Part shown: positions 25,193 to 37,656 of the stretch, piece after piece | Layout of the letters: the number at the start of each line of letters is the position of its first letter | Position numbering within the stretch: position 1 is the stretch's first letter | Origin: Chromobacterium sp. IIBBL 290-4 | Lineage (GTDB): Bacteria > Pseudomonadota > Gammaproteobacteria > Burkholderiales > Chromobacteriaceae | Direction of reading: 5' to 3' | DNA length: 64,000 nt | Assembly: GCF_024207115.1 (NCBI RefSeq) | Contig: NZ_CP100128.1 | Location: 4,774,001 to 4,838,000, forward strand | Notes under the pieces: generated by a model | Databases searched by the model: none | Told to the model about the DNA's origin: nothing | Seen by the model: only the letters and a program-made list of their open reading frames with translations | Position numbers and translations under genes: made by a program

Positions 25193-25932
25193 GACTGCTT
25201 ATTCCGATAGTGCTGAATGTCTTGATTGATCGCGCGCAGCGTGGCCAGCGGATCGGCGGAGCCGGTGATGGAACGGCCGATCACCAGGTAATCGGAGCCG
25301 GCTTGCAGCGCCGCCAGCGGCGTCATCACACGGCGTTGATCGTCATTGCCGCTCTCGGCCAAGCGAATGCCCGGCGTGACCAGCTTGAAGTCCTGCCCCA
25401 GCGCCTGCTTCAGCATCGAGGCTTCCTGGGCGGAACACACCACGCCGTCCAGGCCGCAGTCGCGAGTCAGCGTCGCCAGACGGCGCACATGCTCTTCCGG
25501 AGAAACGGAAATGCCTATTTCGGCGAGGTCGGACGCGTCCATGCTGGTCAGCACCGTCACCGCGATCAGCAGCGGGCGCTGGCTATAGCCGGCCAGCGCC
25601 TCGCGCGCGGCCTCCATCATGCGGCGGCCGCCGGAAGCGTGCACATTGACCATCCATACGCCGGCATCGGCCGCCGCCTTGCAGGCATGGGCGACCGTAT
25701 TGGGAATATCGTGGAACTTCATGTCCAGAAATACCTGGAAACCGCGCGCGCTCAGCGTTTCAACCAGGTTGCGGCCGCTGGAAGTGAACAATTCCTTGCC
25801 CACTTTCAAACGGCACTCGGACGGGTCCAGTTGGCTGGCGAAATCCAGCGCCTTGGCGGCGTTGTCGAAATCCAGCGCCACCAACACCGGCGAATCGATC
25901 CGCGCATCCGCGGCGGCGATCAAAGGGTTCAT
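25189..25932 (-). CDS. pyrF: Orotidine 5'-phosphate decarboxylase
   Basis: The 247-residue TIM-barrel enzyme decarboxylates OMP to UMP, the last step of de novo pyrimidine synthesis. The catalytic tetrad region [11 protein letters not shown] (Asp70, Lys72, Asp75) and the phosphate-binding VTPGIR and YLVIGRSIT motifs are visible. The ATG at 25930-25932 has GGAG 5 nt upstream; an ATG 27 nt earlier is open but less well placed. The gene sits 58 bp after lapB and overlaps ugd by 4 bp. lapB-pyrF adjacency is common in proteobacteria. Confidence 0.95.
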   Translation of the reverse strand: MNPLIAAADARIDSPVLVALDFDNAAKALDFASQLDPSECRLKVGKELFTSSGRNLVETLSARGFQVFLDMKFHDIPNTVAHACKAAADAGVWMVNVHASGGRRMMEAAREALAGYSQRPLLIAVTVLTSMDASDLAEIGISVSPEEHVRRLATLTRDCGLDGVVCSAQEASMLKQALGQDFKLVTPGIRLAESGNDDQRRVMTPLAALQAGSDYLVIGRSITGSADPLATLRAINQDIQHYRNKQS

Positions 25933-25990
25933 GCATGCTCCATCATTCTGTTGATTCATCGCGCGGGCATCCGCCGCGCGGCCAAGCCGC

Positions 25991-27148
25991 TCACGTTTCG
26001 GAGCGGTTGGCGGTAAAGCTTTCCCATTCGCCGCAAGCCGGGCAATGCCAGAAGAAGGCGCGCGAACGGAAATTGCAGCACTTGCAGCGATGCACGCTCA
26101 AGCGTTGCGAATGCTTGAAAATCAAGGCGCGGGTCACTTCCGCGTCCATGCGGCCTTCCGGCGACATTTCGTCCATCTGCGCATCGATCAGCCGGTAAAC
26201 GCCGGCCAGGCTGGGACGCGCGTGCACAGCTTCGCGCACTCCCTCCAGCGCCTTGGCCTCGCCTTCGTAAGTGGCGATTTTCTGGTACAGCAAGTCCGCC
26301 AGTTCCAATTGCGGGAAGGTGCGCTGGTAGCCGCGCAGCAACGCGATCCCCTCCAGCGGGCGGCCTTGCTTTTCATAGGCGTCGAACAAACGCTCCGCAG
26401 CCATGGCCAGGTATTCGTAATTCTGCTTTTCAATGCCCTGCCAGGCCGCGATGGCGGCCTCGGCATTGCCTTCGGCGAATTCGATATCGCCCAGCAATAG
26501 GCTGGCGCGCACGCATTTGCGGTTGGCGGCCAGCGCTTCCGCCACATATTGGCGCGCCTGGCTATAACTGGATTTGAACAGCTCGCCCTGCGCCAGTTCG
26601 CAATAGAACTGCGCCACCTCGTGCTGGAAAGAATGCGCGTCGCTGCGCAGTTCTTTGGCGGTTTCAATCGCCTTCTGCCAGTCGCGGTCCTGCTGGTAGA
26701 TGTCCAGCAACTGGCGGCGCGCCGCCAGACCCATATTGCCGTCCAGCAGTTTCAGCAAGATTTCCTCGGCGCGATCCACCAGGCCTGCCTTGCGGAAATC
26801 CTGGGCCAGCTCGTTGCGCACCAGGTCGCGCTGCTCGCCCGGCAAATCAGCCGAGTCCAACATTTTCTGATGCAGACGGATGGCGCGGTCATTCTCGCCG
26901 CGCTTGCGATACAGCTTGCCCAGAATATGTTGCAGCTCCAATGCGGAGCCCTGCTGCCGCGCCACTTCGGACAAGGATTGCGCGGCGATGTCGGTCTTGT
27001 CTTCGACCAAGGCGTCCAGGCCGCGGAAATACGAGCTGGGCACCGACTTCGCCTGCTTGAGCACGGTGCGCATGTCGACCCGGGCCGCGAACCAGCCCAG
27101 ACCGAAGAAGGCTGGAAACAACAGCAGCCACCAAAGATCCAGTTCCAA
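25991..27148 (-). CDS. lapB: Lipopolysaccharide assembly protein LapB (YciM)
   Basis: The 385-residue inner-membrane protein regulates LpxC turnover by FtsH and so balances LPS against phospholipid. It has one N-terminal membrane segment (about 5-22, [18 protein letters not shown]), a run of TPR-like helices, and a C-terminal rubredoxin-like zinc site with Cys355, Cys358, Cys369 and Cys372 (CKCC, CPACG). The start is a TTG (27146-27148) with AAGGA 5 nt upstream; no ATG precedes the membrane segment. It lies downstream of lapA, the usual pair. Confidence 0.95.
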   Translation of the reverse strand: MELDLWWLLLFPAFFGLGWFAARVDMRTVLKQAKSVPSSYFRGLDALVEDKTDIAAQSLSEVARQQGSALELQHILGKLYRKRGENDRAIRLHQKMLDSADLPGEQRDLVRNELAQDFRKAGLVDRAEEILLKLLDGNMGLAARRQLLDIYQQDRDWQKAIETAKELRSDAHSFQHEVAQFYCELAQGELFKSSYSQARQYVAEALAANRKCVRASLLLGDIEFAEGNAEAAIAAWQGIEKQNYEYLAMAAERLFDAYEKQGRPLEGIALLRGYQRTFPQLELADLLYQKIATYEGEAKALEGVREAVHARPSLAGVYRLIDAQMDEMSPEGRMDAEVTRALIFKHSQRLSVHRCKCCNFRSRAFFWHCPACGEWESFTANRSET

Positions 27149-27203
27149 AACAATCCTTTCGGGAAGGCAAAGACAGGGCCGCAGCGGGCCCTGGTAGACA
27201 TTC

Positions 27204-27497
27204 TCAGTCGGCGATCGCGTCGCTGGGATCGCTGACCGTGCGCGCGGCCGGCGGACGATTGCGCAGCTCTTTTTTCAGCTGCGACAGTTCGCGGCGCGTC
27301 TTCAGATAGTAGCTGAACGTGGCGAGCAGGCCGACCAAGGCCCCAGCCACGAAAAACAGCAGCAGAAATACGATGAACGGCGCAGACCATGACTGGCCGA
27401 AGAACAGCTTGAATTCCACCGAATGGCTGTTCTGCACGGTCACGGCGATCAGCAGCAGCAAGAGAGCCAGTTCGACGATGCGCAAGAGATATCGCAT
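27204..27497 (-). CDS. lapA: Lipopolysaccharide assembly protein LapA (DUF1049)
   Basis: The 97-residue inner-membrane protein is the partner of LapB. It has two hydrophobic helices (about 3-22 and 41-63) with the family motifs VTVQNSHSVEF and FFVAGALVGLL, then a charged cytoplasmic coiled tail (KTRRELSQLKKEL). It starts 55 bp upstream of lapB and follows ihfB after a terminator, so it probably has its own promoter in the 136-bp gap as well as read-through. Confidence 0.92.
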   Translation of the reverse strand: MRYLLRIVELALLLLLIAVTVQNSHSVEFKLFFGQSWSAPFIVFLLLFFVAGALVGLLATFSYYLKTRRELSQLKKELRNRPPAARTVSDPSDAIAD

Positions 27498-27577
27498 GGA
27501 TACGCCCGATGAGTTTGCCGGAGTGCAATTCTAAACGATAGGCCGCCACAACCCAAGCGGCGCTTGCAACGGAAACG

Positions 27578-27606
27578 AAAAAAGCGCCGCATGAAGCGGC
27601 GCTTTT
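27578..27606 (-). terminator. Rho-independent terminator of the cmk-rpsA-ihfB unit
   Basis: GCGCCGC (27584-27590) pairs with GCGGCGC (27596-27602), extended by A/T pairs; on the minus strand the hairpin is followed by six T. It lies just after the ihfB stop. Confidence 0.85.
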
Positions 27607-27633
27607 CAGCACAAGACCAGTGAAACCGGGCGA

Positions 27634-27948
27634 TCAGGCCTGAGTCTGTTCCAGAAGGGACAGGTCCACCCGTTCGCGCAATTCCTTGCCAGCCTTGAAA
27701 TGAGGCACATATTTCTCAGGAACCGAGACGCTGGCGCCCGACTTGGGGTTGCGGCCGACCCGCGGCGGACGGTAGTTCAAATCGAAGCTACCAAAACCGC
27801 GGATCTCAATCCGGCTACCTTGCGCCAGGTTGCTGGCCATCGCATCCAAAATGGTTTTGACGGCCAGCTCAGCATCTTTGTAGACCAACTGAGAATTGCG
27901 CTCGGCAAGTCTCTCGGACAGCCGCGCGATCAGCTCAGATTTGGTCAT
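27634..27948 (-). CDS. ihfB: Integration host factor subunit beta
   Basis: The 104-residue DNA-bending protein forms a heterodimer with IHF alpha. The HU/IHF core is clear: [11 protein letters not shown] at the N terminus, [11 protein letters not shown], and the DNA-binding arm [20 protein letters not shown] with its intercalating proline. It starts 7 bp after the rpsA stop, the common rpsA-ihfB pairing, and a strong terminator follows. Confidence 0.97.
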   Translation of the reverse strand: MTKSELIARLSERLAERNSQLVYKDAELAVKTILDAMASNLAQGSRIEIRGFGSFDLNYRPPRVGRNPKSGASVSVPEKYVPHFKAGKELRERVDLSLLEQTQA

Positions 27949-27955
27949 GACGCTA

Positions 27956-29647
27956 TTACTCGTTGGAACCGGACAGTTTAGCCTTCAGCAGGGCACCCAG
28001 GTTGGTGGTGCCGGCGGAAGCGCTGTCAACGGACAGGTTCTTCATAGCAACGTTGTCTTCCTGAGCGTCCTTAGCCTTGATGGACAGACTGATGTTGCGG
28101 GACTTGCGATCCACGGCAACGATCACGGCTTCAACTGCATCGCCATCCTTCAGGATGGTGCGAGCGTCTTCCACGCGGTCGCGGGACAGCTCGGAAGCGC
28201 GCAGGTAGCCTTCAACGTCGATATCCAGAGCGATAACGGCGCCCTTGGCGTCAACAGACTTAACGGTGCCCTTAACCAGAGCGCCCTTGTCGTTCATCGC
28301 AACGAAGTTGTTGAACGGATCGCCTTCCAGTTGCTTGATGCCCAGGGAGATGCGTTCTTTTTCCACGTCGATGGACAGAACAACGGCTTCAACCTCGTCG
28401 CCCTTCTTGAACTTGCGCACGGCTTCTTCGCCAGCTTCGTTCCAGGACAGGTCGGACAGGTGAACCAGGCCGTCGATGCCGCCCGGCAGGCCAACGAACA
28501 CGCCGAAGTCGGTGATGGACTTGATCGCGCCCTTCAGCTTGTCGCCCTTGTGGAAGTTGTCGGCAAACTCGTTCCACGGGTTGGCCAGGCACTGCTTCAT
28601 GCCCAGGGAGATACGACGACGGTCTTCGTCGATTTCCAGGATCATGACTTCCACTTCGTCGCCAACCTGAACCACCTTAGACGGGTGTACGTTCTTGTTG
28701 GTCCAGTCCATTTCGGACACGTGCACCAGGCCTTCGATGCCTTGTTCGATTTCCACGAACGCGCCGTAGTCGGTCAGGTTGGTCACCTTGCCGAACAGAC
28801 GGGTGCCGGACGGGTAGCGGCGGGACAGGCCCACCCACGGATCTTCGCCCAGTTGCTTCAGACCCAGGGATACGCGGTTCTTCTCTTGGTCGAACTTCAG
28901 TACCTTGGCTTCCACTTCGTCGCCAACCGCCAGAACTTCGGACGGGTGCTTCACGCGGCGCCATGCCAGGTCGGTGATGTGCAGCAGGCCATCGATGCCG
29001 CCCAGGTCAACGAACGCACCGTAGTCGGTGATGTTCTTGACGATACCCTTGATGACTGCGCCCTCTTTCAGGGTTTCCAGCAGAGCCTTGCGCTCTTCGC
29101 CCAGGGTTTCTTCCAGCACGGAGCGGCGGGAAACCACGACGTTGTTGCGCTTGCGATCCAGCTTGATAACCTTGAACTCGATCTGCTTGTTTTCGTACGG
29201 GGTGGTGTCTTTCACCGGACGCACGTCAACCAGGGAGCCCGGCAGGAAGGCGCGGATGCCGTTGACCATGACGGTCAGGCCGCCCTTGACCTTGCCGCTG
29301 ATCAGGCCGGACAGGATGGTGCCGGCTTCCAGAGCTTCTTCCAGCTCAACCCAAGCGGCCATGCGCTTGGCTTTTTCGCGGGACAGCTTGGTCTCGCCGA
29401 AGCCGTTTTCCAGCGCGTCGATAGCGACGGTCACGAAGTCGCCGATGGCAACTTCGACCACGCCTTGGTCGTTCTTGAACTCTTCGGCCGGAATCAGGGA
29501 TTCGGACTTCAGGCCGGCGTTCACGGTAACAAAGTTGGAATCAACAGCCACAACTTCGGCAGTGATCACTTCGCCCACACGCATGTCGTGCAGGGTCAAG
29601 CTTTCTTCAAACAGCTGGGCGAAGTTTTCCATGGAGAGGGTAGTCAT
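27956..29647 (-). CDS. rpsA: 30S ribosomal protein S1
   Basis: The 563-residue protein contains six S1/OB-fold repeats; the conserved [23 protein letters not shown] pattern recurs along the chain. S1 helps bind mRNA lacking strong ribosome sites. The start [17 protein letters not shown] (ATG 29645-29647) matches the family; an internal ATG five codons later is possible. No good Shine-Dalgarno sequence precedes it, as is usual for rpsA, which is controlled by its own product. Codon use is strongly biased, as expected for a highly expressed gene. Confidence 0.97.
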   Translation of the reverse strand: MTTLSMENFAQLFEESLTLHDMRVGEVITAEVVAVDSNFVTVNAGLKSESLIPAEEFKNDQGVVEVAIGDFVTVAIDALENGFGETKLSREKAKRMAAWVELEEALEAGTILSGLISGKVKGGLTVMVNGIRAFLPGSLVDVRPVKDTTPYENKQIEFKVIKLDRKRNNVVVSRRSVLEETLGEERKALLETLKEGAVIKGIVKNITDYGAFVDLGGIDGLLHITDLAWRRVKHPSEVLAVGDEVEAKVLKFDQEKNRVSLGLKQLGEDPWVGLSRRYPSGTRLFGKVTNLTDYGAFVEIEQGIEGLVHVSEMDWTNKNVHPSKVVQVGDEVEVMILEIDEDRRRISLGMKQCLANPWNEFADNFHKGDKLKGAIKSITDFGVFVGLPGGIDGLVHLSDLSWNEAGEEAVRKFKKGDEVEAVVLSIDVEKERISLGIKQLEGDPFNNFVAMNDKGALVKGTVKSVDAKGAVIALDIDVEGYLRASELSRDRVEDARTILKDGDAVEAVIVAVDRKSRNISLSIKAKDAQEDNVAMKNLSVDSASAGTTNLGALLKAKLSGSNE

Positions 29648-29741
29648 CAAGCGTACTCTCGGTTGCACGCCTCACGGCGTGCGGGGTTAGGGTTGAACAC
29701 GCGCGGGTTTTGCAATGCAACAAAACCAACGCTTAAAAAAA

Positions 29742-30410
29742 TCAATGGCCGGAAACCTGTCTTTCCTCAAACCACACGAGGACCTTGTCGACCGCCTGGT
29801 CTATGGTCAGCTCCGTGGTATCGAGCAATAAGGCGTCCGGCTCCTGGCGCAGCGGCGCTACCGGCCGGGCGGCATCGCGCGCGTCCCGATCGATAATGTC
29901 CTGCATAATCCGGGGGAGATTAGCAGATTCCCCCTTGCCGATCAACTGCTTATGACGGCGGCTGGCGCGCTCGTCGGCGCTGGCCGTCAAAAATATCTTC
30001 AAAGTCGCGTCCGGAAACACCACCGAACCCATGTCGCGGCCATCAGTCACCAGGCCCGGCGCCAGCCGAAAGTCGCGCTGGCGCTGCAACAGCGCCTCGC
30101 GCACCTCGGGCAGCGCGCCCACCTTGGACGCGCCGATGCCGATTTCTTCCGCGCGGATATCCTGGCTGGCGTCGTTGCCTTCCAGCCACACCGCGCCGTC
30201 GGAGAACTCCACCGGCAAGTTCGCCGCCGCTTCCGCCAGCTCTATCTCGCTGGCCCAGTCAATGCCGTGGCGGCGCGCATACAGCGCCAACAGGCGGTAC
30301 AGCGAACCCGAATCCAGGTAGTGGAAGCCAAGCCGCTCGGCCACCAGCGCCGCGACCGTGCCCTTGCCGGAGGCCGAGGGGCCGTCGATGGTTATCACCG
30401 CTACTGTCAT
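29742..30410 (-). CDS. cmk: Cytidylate kinase
   Basis: The 222-residue P-loop kinase phosphorylates CMP and dCMP. The Walker A motif GPSASGKGT lies at residues 10-18, followed by LDSGSLYR; the CMP-binding GRDMGSVVFPDA is present. The ATG at 30408-30410 is chosen although the frame is open 43 codons further; homology starts here. It lies 94 bp upstream of rpsA, the conserved cmk-rpsA order, and diverges from aroA. Confidence 0.96.
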   Translation of the reverse strand: MTVAVITIDGPSASGKGTVAALVAERLGFHYLDSGSLYRLLALYARRHGIDWASEIELAEAAANLPVEFSDGAVWLEGNDASQDIRAEEIGIGASKVGALPEVREALLQRQRDFRLAPGLVTDGRDMGSVVFPDATLKIFLTASADERASRRHKQLIGKGESANLPRIMQDIIDRDARDAARPVAPLRQEPDALLLDTTELTIDQAVDKVLVWFEERQVSGH

Positions 30411-30603
30411 CTGCAATCTGATCCTGTTTAATCCCGAGGCCGCGCGGCGCGCATCGTCGATGGCGGCGCGGCCAAACCGCGGATTGTAACCCAAGATGCG
30501 GCCCGCCGCTCGCCCGAGCGCGCAGACAAACGATTGCAAGACCCTTGCGCCGCCGGGTACAGTGTTCCCATCCGACGACTAGACACACCTTCGCCCGAAC
30601 CCT

Positions 30604-31893
30604 ATGGAACAACTCGCCCTCGCCCCCTGCCGCCGCCTGCAAGGCGCCATCAAACTCCCCGGCTCCAAGAGCATTTCCAACCGCACCCTGCTGCTGGCCG
30701 CGCTGTCCAGCGGCAGCACCCTGGTGCGCGATCTGCTGGATTCGGACGATATCCGCCACATGCTGGCGGCGCTGAAGCTGCTGGGGGTGAAGATAGAGCA
30801 ACTGGGCGACAGCCGCGACTTCCGCGTGCAAGGCTGCGGCGGCGCCTTCCCGGTGAAAAACGCCGATCTGTTCCTGGGCAACGCCGGCACCGCATTCCGT
30901 CCGCTCACCGCCGCGCTGGCCTTGATGGACGGCCATTACCAGCTGTCCGGCGTGCCGCGCATGCACGAGCGCCCGATCGGCGACCTGGCGGACGCGCTCA
31001 ACGCGGCCGGCGCCGACATCCAATATCTGGGCCAGCCCGGCTTCCCGCCGCTGGCCATTTCGCCGGCCTCTGTGCGCGGCGGCGAGCCTATCCGCGTCAA
31101 AGGCAATGTTTCCAGCCAATTTCTCACCGCCCTGCTGATGGCGCTGCCGCTGTTGGGCACGCGCAGCGAAATCGAAGTGGTCGGCGAGCTGATCTCCAAA
31201 CCGTATATCGAAATCACCCTCAACCTGATGGCGCGCTTCGGCGTCAAAGTGGAGCGCCAGGGCTGGGAGCGCTTCGTCATCGCCGCCGATCAGCCGTATA
31301 TCTCGCCGGGAGAAGTGTATGTGGAAGGCGACGCTTCCAGCGCGTCCTATTTCCTGGCGGCTGGCGCGCTGGCCGGCGGACCGGTGCGGGTGGAGGGCGT
31401 GGGCGCGGCCAGCATCCAGGGAGATGTGAAGTTCGCCGACGCGCTTGCCCTGATGGGCGCGGATATCCGCAGCGGCGACAACTGGATCGAGGCCAAGGCC
31501 GAAGGCAAGCTCAAAGCCATAGATCTGGACTGCAACCACATCCCGGACGCGGCGATGACGCTGGCCGTGCTGGCGCTGGCCGCGGAAGGCACAACAACCT
31601 TGCGTAATATCGCCAGCTGGCGCGTCAAGGAAACCGACCGTCTGAGCGCGATGGCGACCGAGCTGCGCAAAGTGGGCGCGACAGTGGAGGAAGGCCCGGA
31701 TTACATCCGCGTCACGCCGCCGGCCGAGCTGACGCCGAACGCCGTGATCGACACCTACGACGACCACCGCATGGCGATGTGCTTCTCGCTGGTTTCGCTG
31801 CTGGGCGCGCCGCTTGTCATCAACGACCCAGGCTGCACGGCCAAGACCTTCCCGGATTATTTCGAGGCGCTGGCCGCGCTGCAACCGCAATAA
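30604..31893 (+). CDS. aroA: 3-phosphoshikimate 1-carboxyvinyltransferase (EPSP synthase, class I)
   Basis: The 429-residue enzyme joins shikimate 3-phosphate and PEP in the aromatic amino acid pathway, which also feeds tryptophan for violacein and chorismate for catechol siderophores. Motifs: [10 protein letters not shown] (18-27), [10 protein letters not shown] (the class I motif with Phe where E. coli has Met), [18 protein letters not shown], and DDHRMAM near the C terminus. Usually aroA precedes cmk-rpsA in the same direction; here it is divergent across a 193-bp gap. The ATG at 30604 has no clear ribosome site. Confidence 0.96.
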   Translation: MEQLALAPCRRLQGAIKLPGSKSISNRTLLLAALSSGSTLVRDLLDSDDIRHMLAALKLLGVKIEQLGDSRDFRVQGCGGAFPVKNADLFLGNAGTAFRPLTAALALMDGHYQLSGVPRMHERPIGDLADALNAAGADIQYLGQPGFPPLAISPASVRGGEPIRVKGNVSSQFLTALLMALPLLGTRSEIEVVGELISKPYIEITLNLMARFGVKVERQGWERFVIAADQPYISPGEVYVEGDASSASYFLAAGALAGGPVRVEGVGAASIQGDVKFADALALMGADIRSGDNWIEAKAEGKLKAIDLDCNHIPDAAMTLAVLALAAEGTTTLRNIASWRVKETDRLSAMATELRKVGATVEEGPDYIRVTPPAELTPNAVIDTYDDHRMAMCFSLVSLLGAPLVINDPGCTAKTFPDYFEALAALQPQ

Positions 31894-31952
31894 TCACAAT
31901 ATATTGATTCATCATCGCCCAGGCTTCACAATATATGGAAAGGAGCCTAGCC

Positions 31953-32387
31953 ATGAGCAATCTATTCGAAATGCGCCGCGACTTCATGCGGCGCTTCGAC
32001 ATCCCCTCCCCCGCCCATCCCGAATTCCAACCGGAACAACTGGCGATGTGGCAGACCATGCTGGACGAAGAGCTGGCCGAGCTGCGACAGGCGCTGGCGG
32101 ATTATCGCCAGCTGCCCGGCCAATCTCCCGAGCAACAGCTGCAAAGCCGCGCGGAGCTGACCGCCGAGGCCGTCGACGTGCTCAATGTGGTATGCGGCTT
32201 GCTGTTGTCGCAAGGCCTGCCGCTGGAGACCATGTGCCAGGCGATACACGACGCCAATCTGCGCAAGTGCGTGGACGGCAAAGTGGTGCGCCGCGAAGAC
32301 GGCAAAGTGCTGAAACCGGAGGGCTGGCTGCCGGCCGACAAGACCGGCGTCATTCTGGCGGCGCAAACCATGGCTAAAAAGCGCTGA
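31953..32387 (+). CDS. MazG/HisE-like nucleoside triphosphate pyrophosphohydrolase
   Basis: The 144-residue all-helical protein has the MazG-type metal motif in two parts: EELAELRQAL and ELTAEAVDVLNVVCGLL, where acidic residues bind magnesium. Such enzymes hydrolyse (d)NTPs or related nucleotides to monophosphates; the substrate is unknown. AGGAG lies 7 nt upstream of the ATG at 31953. It is 59 bp downstream of aroA and could be co-transcribed. The distal part RREDGKVLKPEGW is typical of phosphoribosyl-ATP pyrophosphohydrolase-like relatives. Confidence 0.82.
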   Translation: MSNLFEMRRDFMRRFDIPSPAHPEFQPEQLAMWQTMLDEELAELRQALADYRQLPGQSPEQQLQSRAELTAEAVDVLNVVCGLLLSQGLPLETMCQAIHDANLRKCVDGKVVRREDGKVLKPEGWLPADKTGVILAAQTMAKKR

Positions 32388-32484
32388 TCGAGACATAAAT
32401 CGCTGCAGCAGGCGGCTTGCGGTCAATACTTGCTCAATAATTGCGCTATAAAATGACCGGGTTGAATTCAGAAATGGAGCCGCC

Positions 32485-33030
32485 ATGCTGCGCAATTCCC
32501 AACACAGCTACGGCCGCGTCGCCCGCGCCCTGCACTGGCTGTGCGCCGCCGCCATCATCGCCGCCTTGGTTTTCATCGAGATCAAGGGCAATTTCCCCAA
32601 AGGCAGCGATGTCCGCAGCGGCCTCAGCTACGCCCACATCCAGGCCGGCCTGATCGTCCTGCTGCTGGCGCTGCCGCGCCTGCTGTGGCGCCTGGGCAAC
32701 CGTCCGCCGGACATCACGCCCAAGCCGCATCGCCATGCCGACCTGCTGGCCCATGCCGGCCACTGGGCCCTGTACGCCTTGATGATAGCCTTGCCCATCC
32801 TCGGCATCGCCTTCATCCAGGCCAAGGGCCGCGAGGTAGGCCTGTTCGGGCTGGCCTTGCCGACTTTGGTGTCGCCCGATCCGGCGCTGGGCGGGCAATT
32901 GAAGGACCTGCATGAGCTGCTGGGCAATGTGCTGTTGTGGCTGAGCATTCTTCACGCCGCCGCCGCAGTATGGCACCACCGCTTCCTCAAGGACGACACG
33001 CTGACGCGGCTGATCGGCCCGCTGCGCTAA
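32485..33030 (+). CDS. Cytochrome b561 family membrane protein
   Basis: The 181-residue protein has four membrane helices and conserved histidines expected to bind two b hemes (RALHWL near the N terminus, YAHIQAGL, HAGHWALYALMIALPILG, and LHELLGNVLLWLSILHAAAAVWHH). Members transfer electrons from quinol; some act as superoxide oxidase (CybB). A downstream sequence TATAAA before the gene may be its -10 element. The stop overlaps the convergent fruR stop by 4 bp. Confidence 0.92.
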   Translation: MLRNSQHSYGRVARALHWLCAAAIIAALVFIEIKGNFPKGSDVRSGLSYAHIQAGLIVLLLALPRLLWRLGNRPPDITPKPHRHADLLAHAGHWALYALMIALPILGIAFIQAKGREVGLFGLALPTLVSPDPALGGQLKDLHELLGNVLLWLSILHAAAAVWHHRFLKDDTLTRLIGPLR

Positions 33031-34013
33031 ACCCGCCGCCGGCTGGAGCCCCGCGCCACCAGCCGGCCGGCCAGCACCACCTTGCGCGCCGCGCGCTGCG
33101 GATCCTGCAGCCGCTGCAGCAGCATCGCCATCGCCTCCGCGCCTATCGCTGCCACCGGCTGCTCGATCACCGTCAAGCCTTCGCCCACCAGCTCCGTCCA
33201 GCCCTCGTTGTCGAAGCCCGCCAGCGCCACGCCGCCGGGAATCGCCGCCCCCTGCCCGCGCGCCGCCTTGACCGCGCCCAGCAGCAGCAAGCCATTGCTG
33301 GCAATCAAGGCCTCCGGCGCGTCCGCCCCGGACAGCCACGCCGCCGCCGCGCGTTCCGCCTCTTCGGCGCTGGGCGCAACGAACCGCGCCGGCGCGTCCA
33401 AACCTGCCTGGCGCATCGCGGCCTCGAAACCGGCATGGCGCTCCGAACCGGTGCTGCTGGTATTGCCGAACAGGCCGCCGATGCGGCGATAGCCCTGCTC
33501 CAGCAGATGCGCCACCAGCAAGCCCGAGGCCGCGCGATTGTCCAGCACCACCGCGTCGCAGGCGGCATCGGGCGCGGCGCGGTCTATCATCACCACCGGA
33601 AAGCCCAGCGCCCCCGGCCGCCAATCCGCCGCGCCGCTGCGGGTGGCGGCCAGGATCACCCCGCTCACCCTCTCCTCCTGCATCAGCCGCAGATACATCG
33701 CCTCCTTGGCCGGGTCTTCATCGGTATTGCACAGAATCACCCGCATCCCGGCCGCGTAGGCGGCGTCCTCCACCGCGCGGCTCACCGCGGTGAAAAAGGG
33801 GTTGCGGATATCGGACACGATCAGCCCCACCGTCTGGCTCAATTGCGAGCGCAAACGGCGGGCCGACAGATTGGGGCGATAGCCGCACTGCGCGACGGCC
33901 GCCTCCACTTTGGCTTTCAGTTCCGGGCTGACCGGGCCATTGCCTAGCGCCCGCGACACGGTGGCCACGGAAACGCCGGCCAGCGCGGCGACATCCTTGA
34001 TGCTGGTGCTCAT
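33027..34013 (-). CDS. fruR: LacI-family fructose repressor FruR
   Basis: The 328-residue regulator has an N-terminal LacI helix-turn-helix (IKDVAALAGVSVATVSRAL) with a hinge helix (RRLRSQLSQTVGLIV) and a periplasmic-binding-like effector domain (IRNPFFTAVSRAVED, GFDNEGWTELV). It diverges from fruBKA and is therefore probably the repressor that responds to fructose 1-phosphate or a related sugar phosphate. The ATG at 34011-34013 matches the family start. Two copies of the 12-mer TAATCGTTTTCA lie in the shared promoter region. Confidence 0.9.
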   Translation of the reverse strand: MSTSIKDVAALAGVSVATVSRALGNGPVSPELKAKVEAAVAQCGYRPNLSARRLRSQLSQTVGLIVSDIRNPFFTAVSRAVEDAAYAAGMRVILCNTDEDPAKEAMYLRLMQEERVSGVILAATRSGAADWRPGALGFPVVMIDRAAPDAACDAVVLDNRAASGLLVAHLLEQGYRRIGGLFGNTSSTGSERHAGFEAAMRQAGLDAPARFVAPSAEEAERAAAAWLSGADAPEALIASNGLLLLGAVKAARGQGAAIPGGVALAGFDNEGWTELVGEGLTVIEQPVAAIGAEAMAMLLQRLQDPQRAARKVVLAGRLVARGSSRRRV

Positions 34014-34018
34014 GGCTT

Positions 34019-34032
34019 GGTAATCGTTTTCA
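34019..34032. promoter_or_regulatory. Candidate FruR operator 1 (fruR-proximal)
   Basis: GGTAATCGTTTTCA shares 13 of 14 bases with the operator-like site at 34143-34156 and is CG-centred, as LacI-family operators are. It lies 6 bp upstream of the fruR start, suggesting autorepression. Confidence 0.6.
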
Positions 34033-34142
34033 TCACAGCTGGCGATGCTGCACCATTGCCGCCGCCATTGCAAGCCATGGCATAAAACCAATCCCGCAAC
34101 ATGGCGGCGCTTCTCATTGCGGCGCACGATTGACAGCAGTTA

Positions 34143-34156
34143 TGTAATCGTTTTCA
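34143..34156. promoter_or_regulatory. Candidate FruR operator 2 (fruB-proximal)
   Basis: TGTAATCGTTTTCA follows the symmetrical pattern TGxAAxCGxTTxCA typical of LacI/FruR operators. It lies 36 bp before the GTG start of fruB, well placed to block transcription of fruBKA. Confidence 0.65.
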
Positions 34157-34192
34157 ATGCAAGCCATCCCGATCCGAGACAAGAGGTGCGCC

Positions 34193-36690
<2,498 letters not shown>

Positions 36691-36694
<4 letters not shown>

Positions 36695-37656
36695 GCGCGC
36701 AGCTGCATACCGTCACCGCCAATCCGGCGCTGGACCAGACCGTCAGCTTGGATGCCTTGCAAGCCGGCAGCGTCAACATCGCGCGGGAAGCGCGGGTCAA
36801 CGCCGGCGGCAAAGGCGTCAATGTGGCCAGTTGCCTGGCCGACTGGGGCCTGCCCGTCGCGGCGCATGGCCTGCTCGGCCGCGACAACAGCGGCCCGTTC
36901 GAGCAGCTGTTCGCCGACAAGAACATCGCCGACCGCATGCTGCGAGTGAAAGGCGCGACGCGGACCAATATCAAGCTGGCCGACCTGAGCCGCCATGACA
37001 CCACCGACATCAACCTGCCCGGCCCGGCCTGCGGCGAGACGGATTGGGCCACGCTATCGGACAAACTCGCCGCGCTGGGTTCGGGAGACATCGCCGTGCT
37101 GGCCGGCAGCCTGCCGCCCGGCCTGGCCGCCGACAGCTGGGCGCGGCTGTGCGCGCAATTGAAGGGGCAAAGCGTCTGGGTGCTGCTGGACAGCAGCGGC
37201 CCGGCGCTGGCCGCAGCCCTGGCCAATCCGCCCGAAGCCTTGCCCGACTGCGTCAAGCCCAACCGCGAGGAGCTGGCGCAATGGGCCGGCCGGCCGCTGG
37301 GCTCGCTGGATGAGGTCGCCCGTTGCGCCCGACTGCTGCAACAAAGCGGCGTGAGCCTAGTGGCGGTGTCGCTGGGCGAGCAAGGCGCTTTGCTGGACGA
37401 CGGCGAACAAAGCTGGCTGGCCAGCCTGCCGCCGCAGCAGCCGCTGAGCACGGTAGGCGCCGGCGACGCTTTCGTGGCCGGCCTGGCCGCCGCGCGCTGC
37501 GCCTCGCTCGGCCAGGCCGACAGCCTGAGGCTGGCGATGGGCTTCGCCGCCGCCAAGCTGCGCCGGCTGGGGCCGCACCTGCCCGATCGCGAAGACATCA
37601 CCGCGCTGGCCGCCCAAACCAGCCTGCGCGCGCTACTCCCAGGGGAGACATCATGA
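36691..37656 (+). CDS. fruK: 1-phosphofructokinase
   Basis: The 321-residue PfkB-family kinase converts fructose 1-phosphate to fructose 1,6-bisphosphate. The N-terminal TANPALDQTV, the substrate motif NAGGKGVNVASCL, and the ATP/catalytic motif STVGAGDAFVAGL are conserved. Both ends overlap neighbours in ATGA junctions (fruB stop, fruA start), so the three genes form one tightly coupled operon. Confidence 0.96.

Noticed and set aside
27896..29896. A 666-codon open frame opposite rpsA
   Set aside because: Repeat-like only because it mirrors the S1 repeats; the opposite strand encodes ribosomal protein S1 with full homology.
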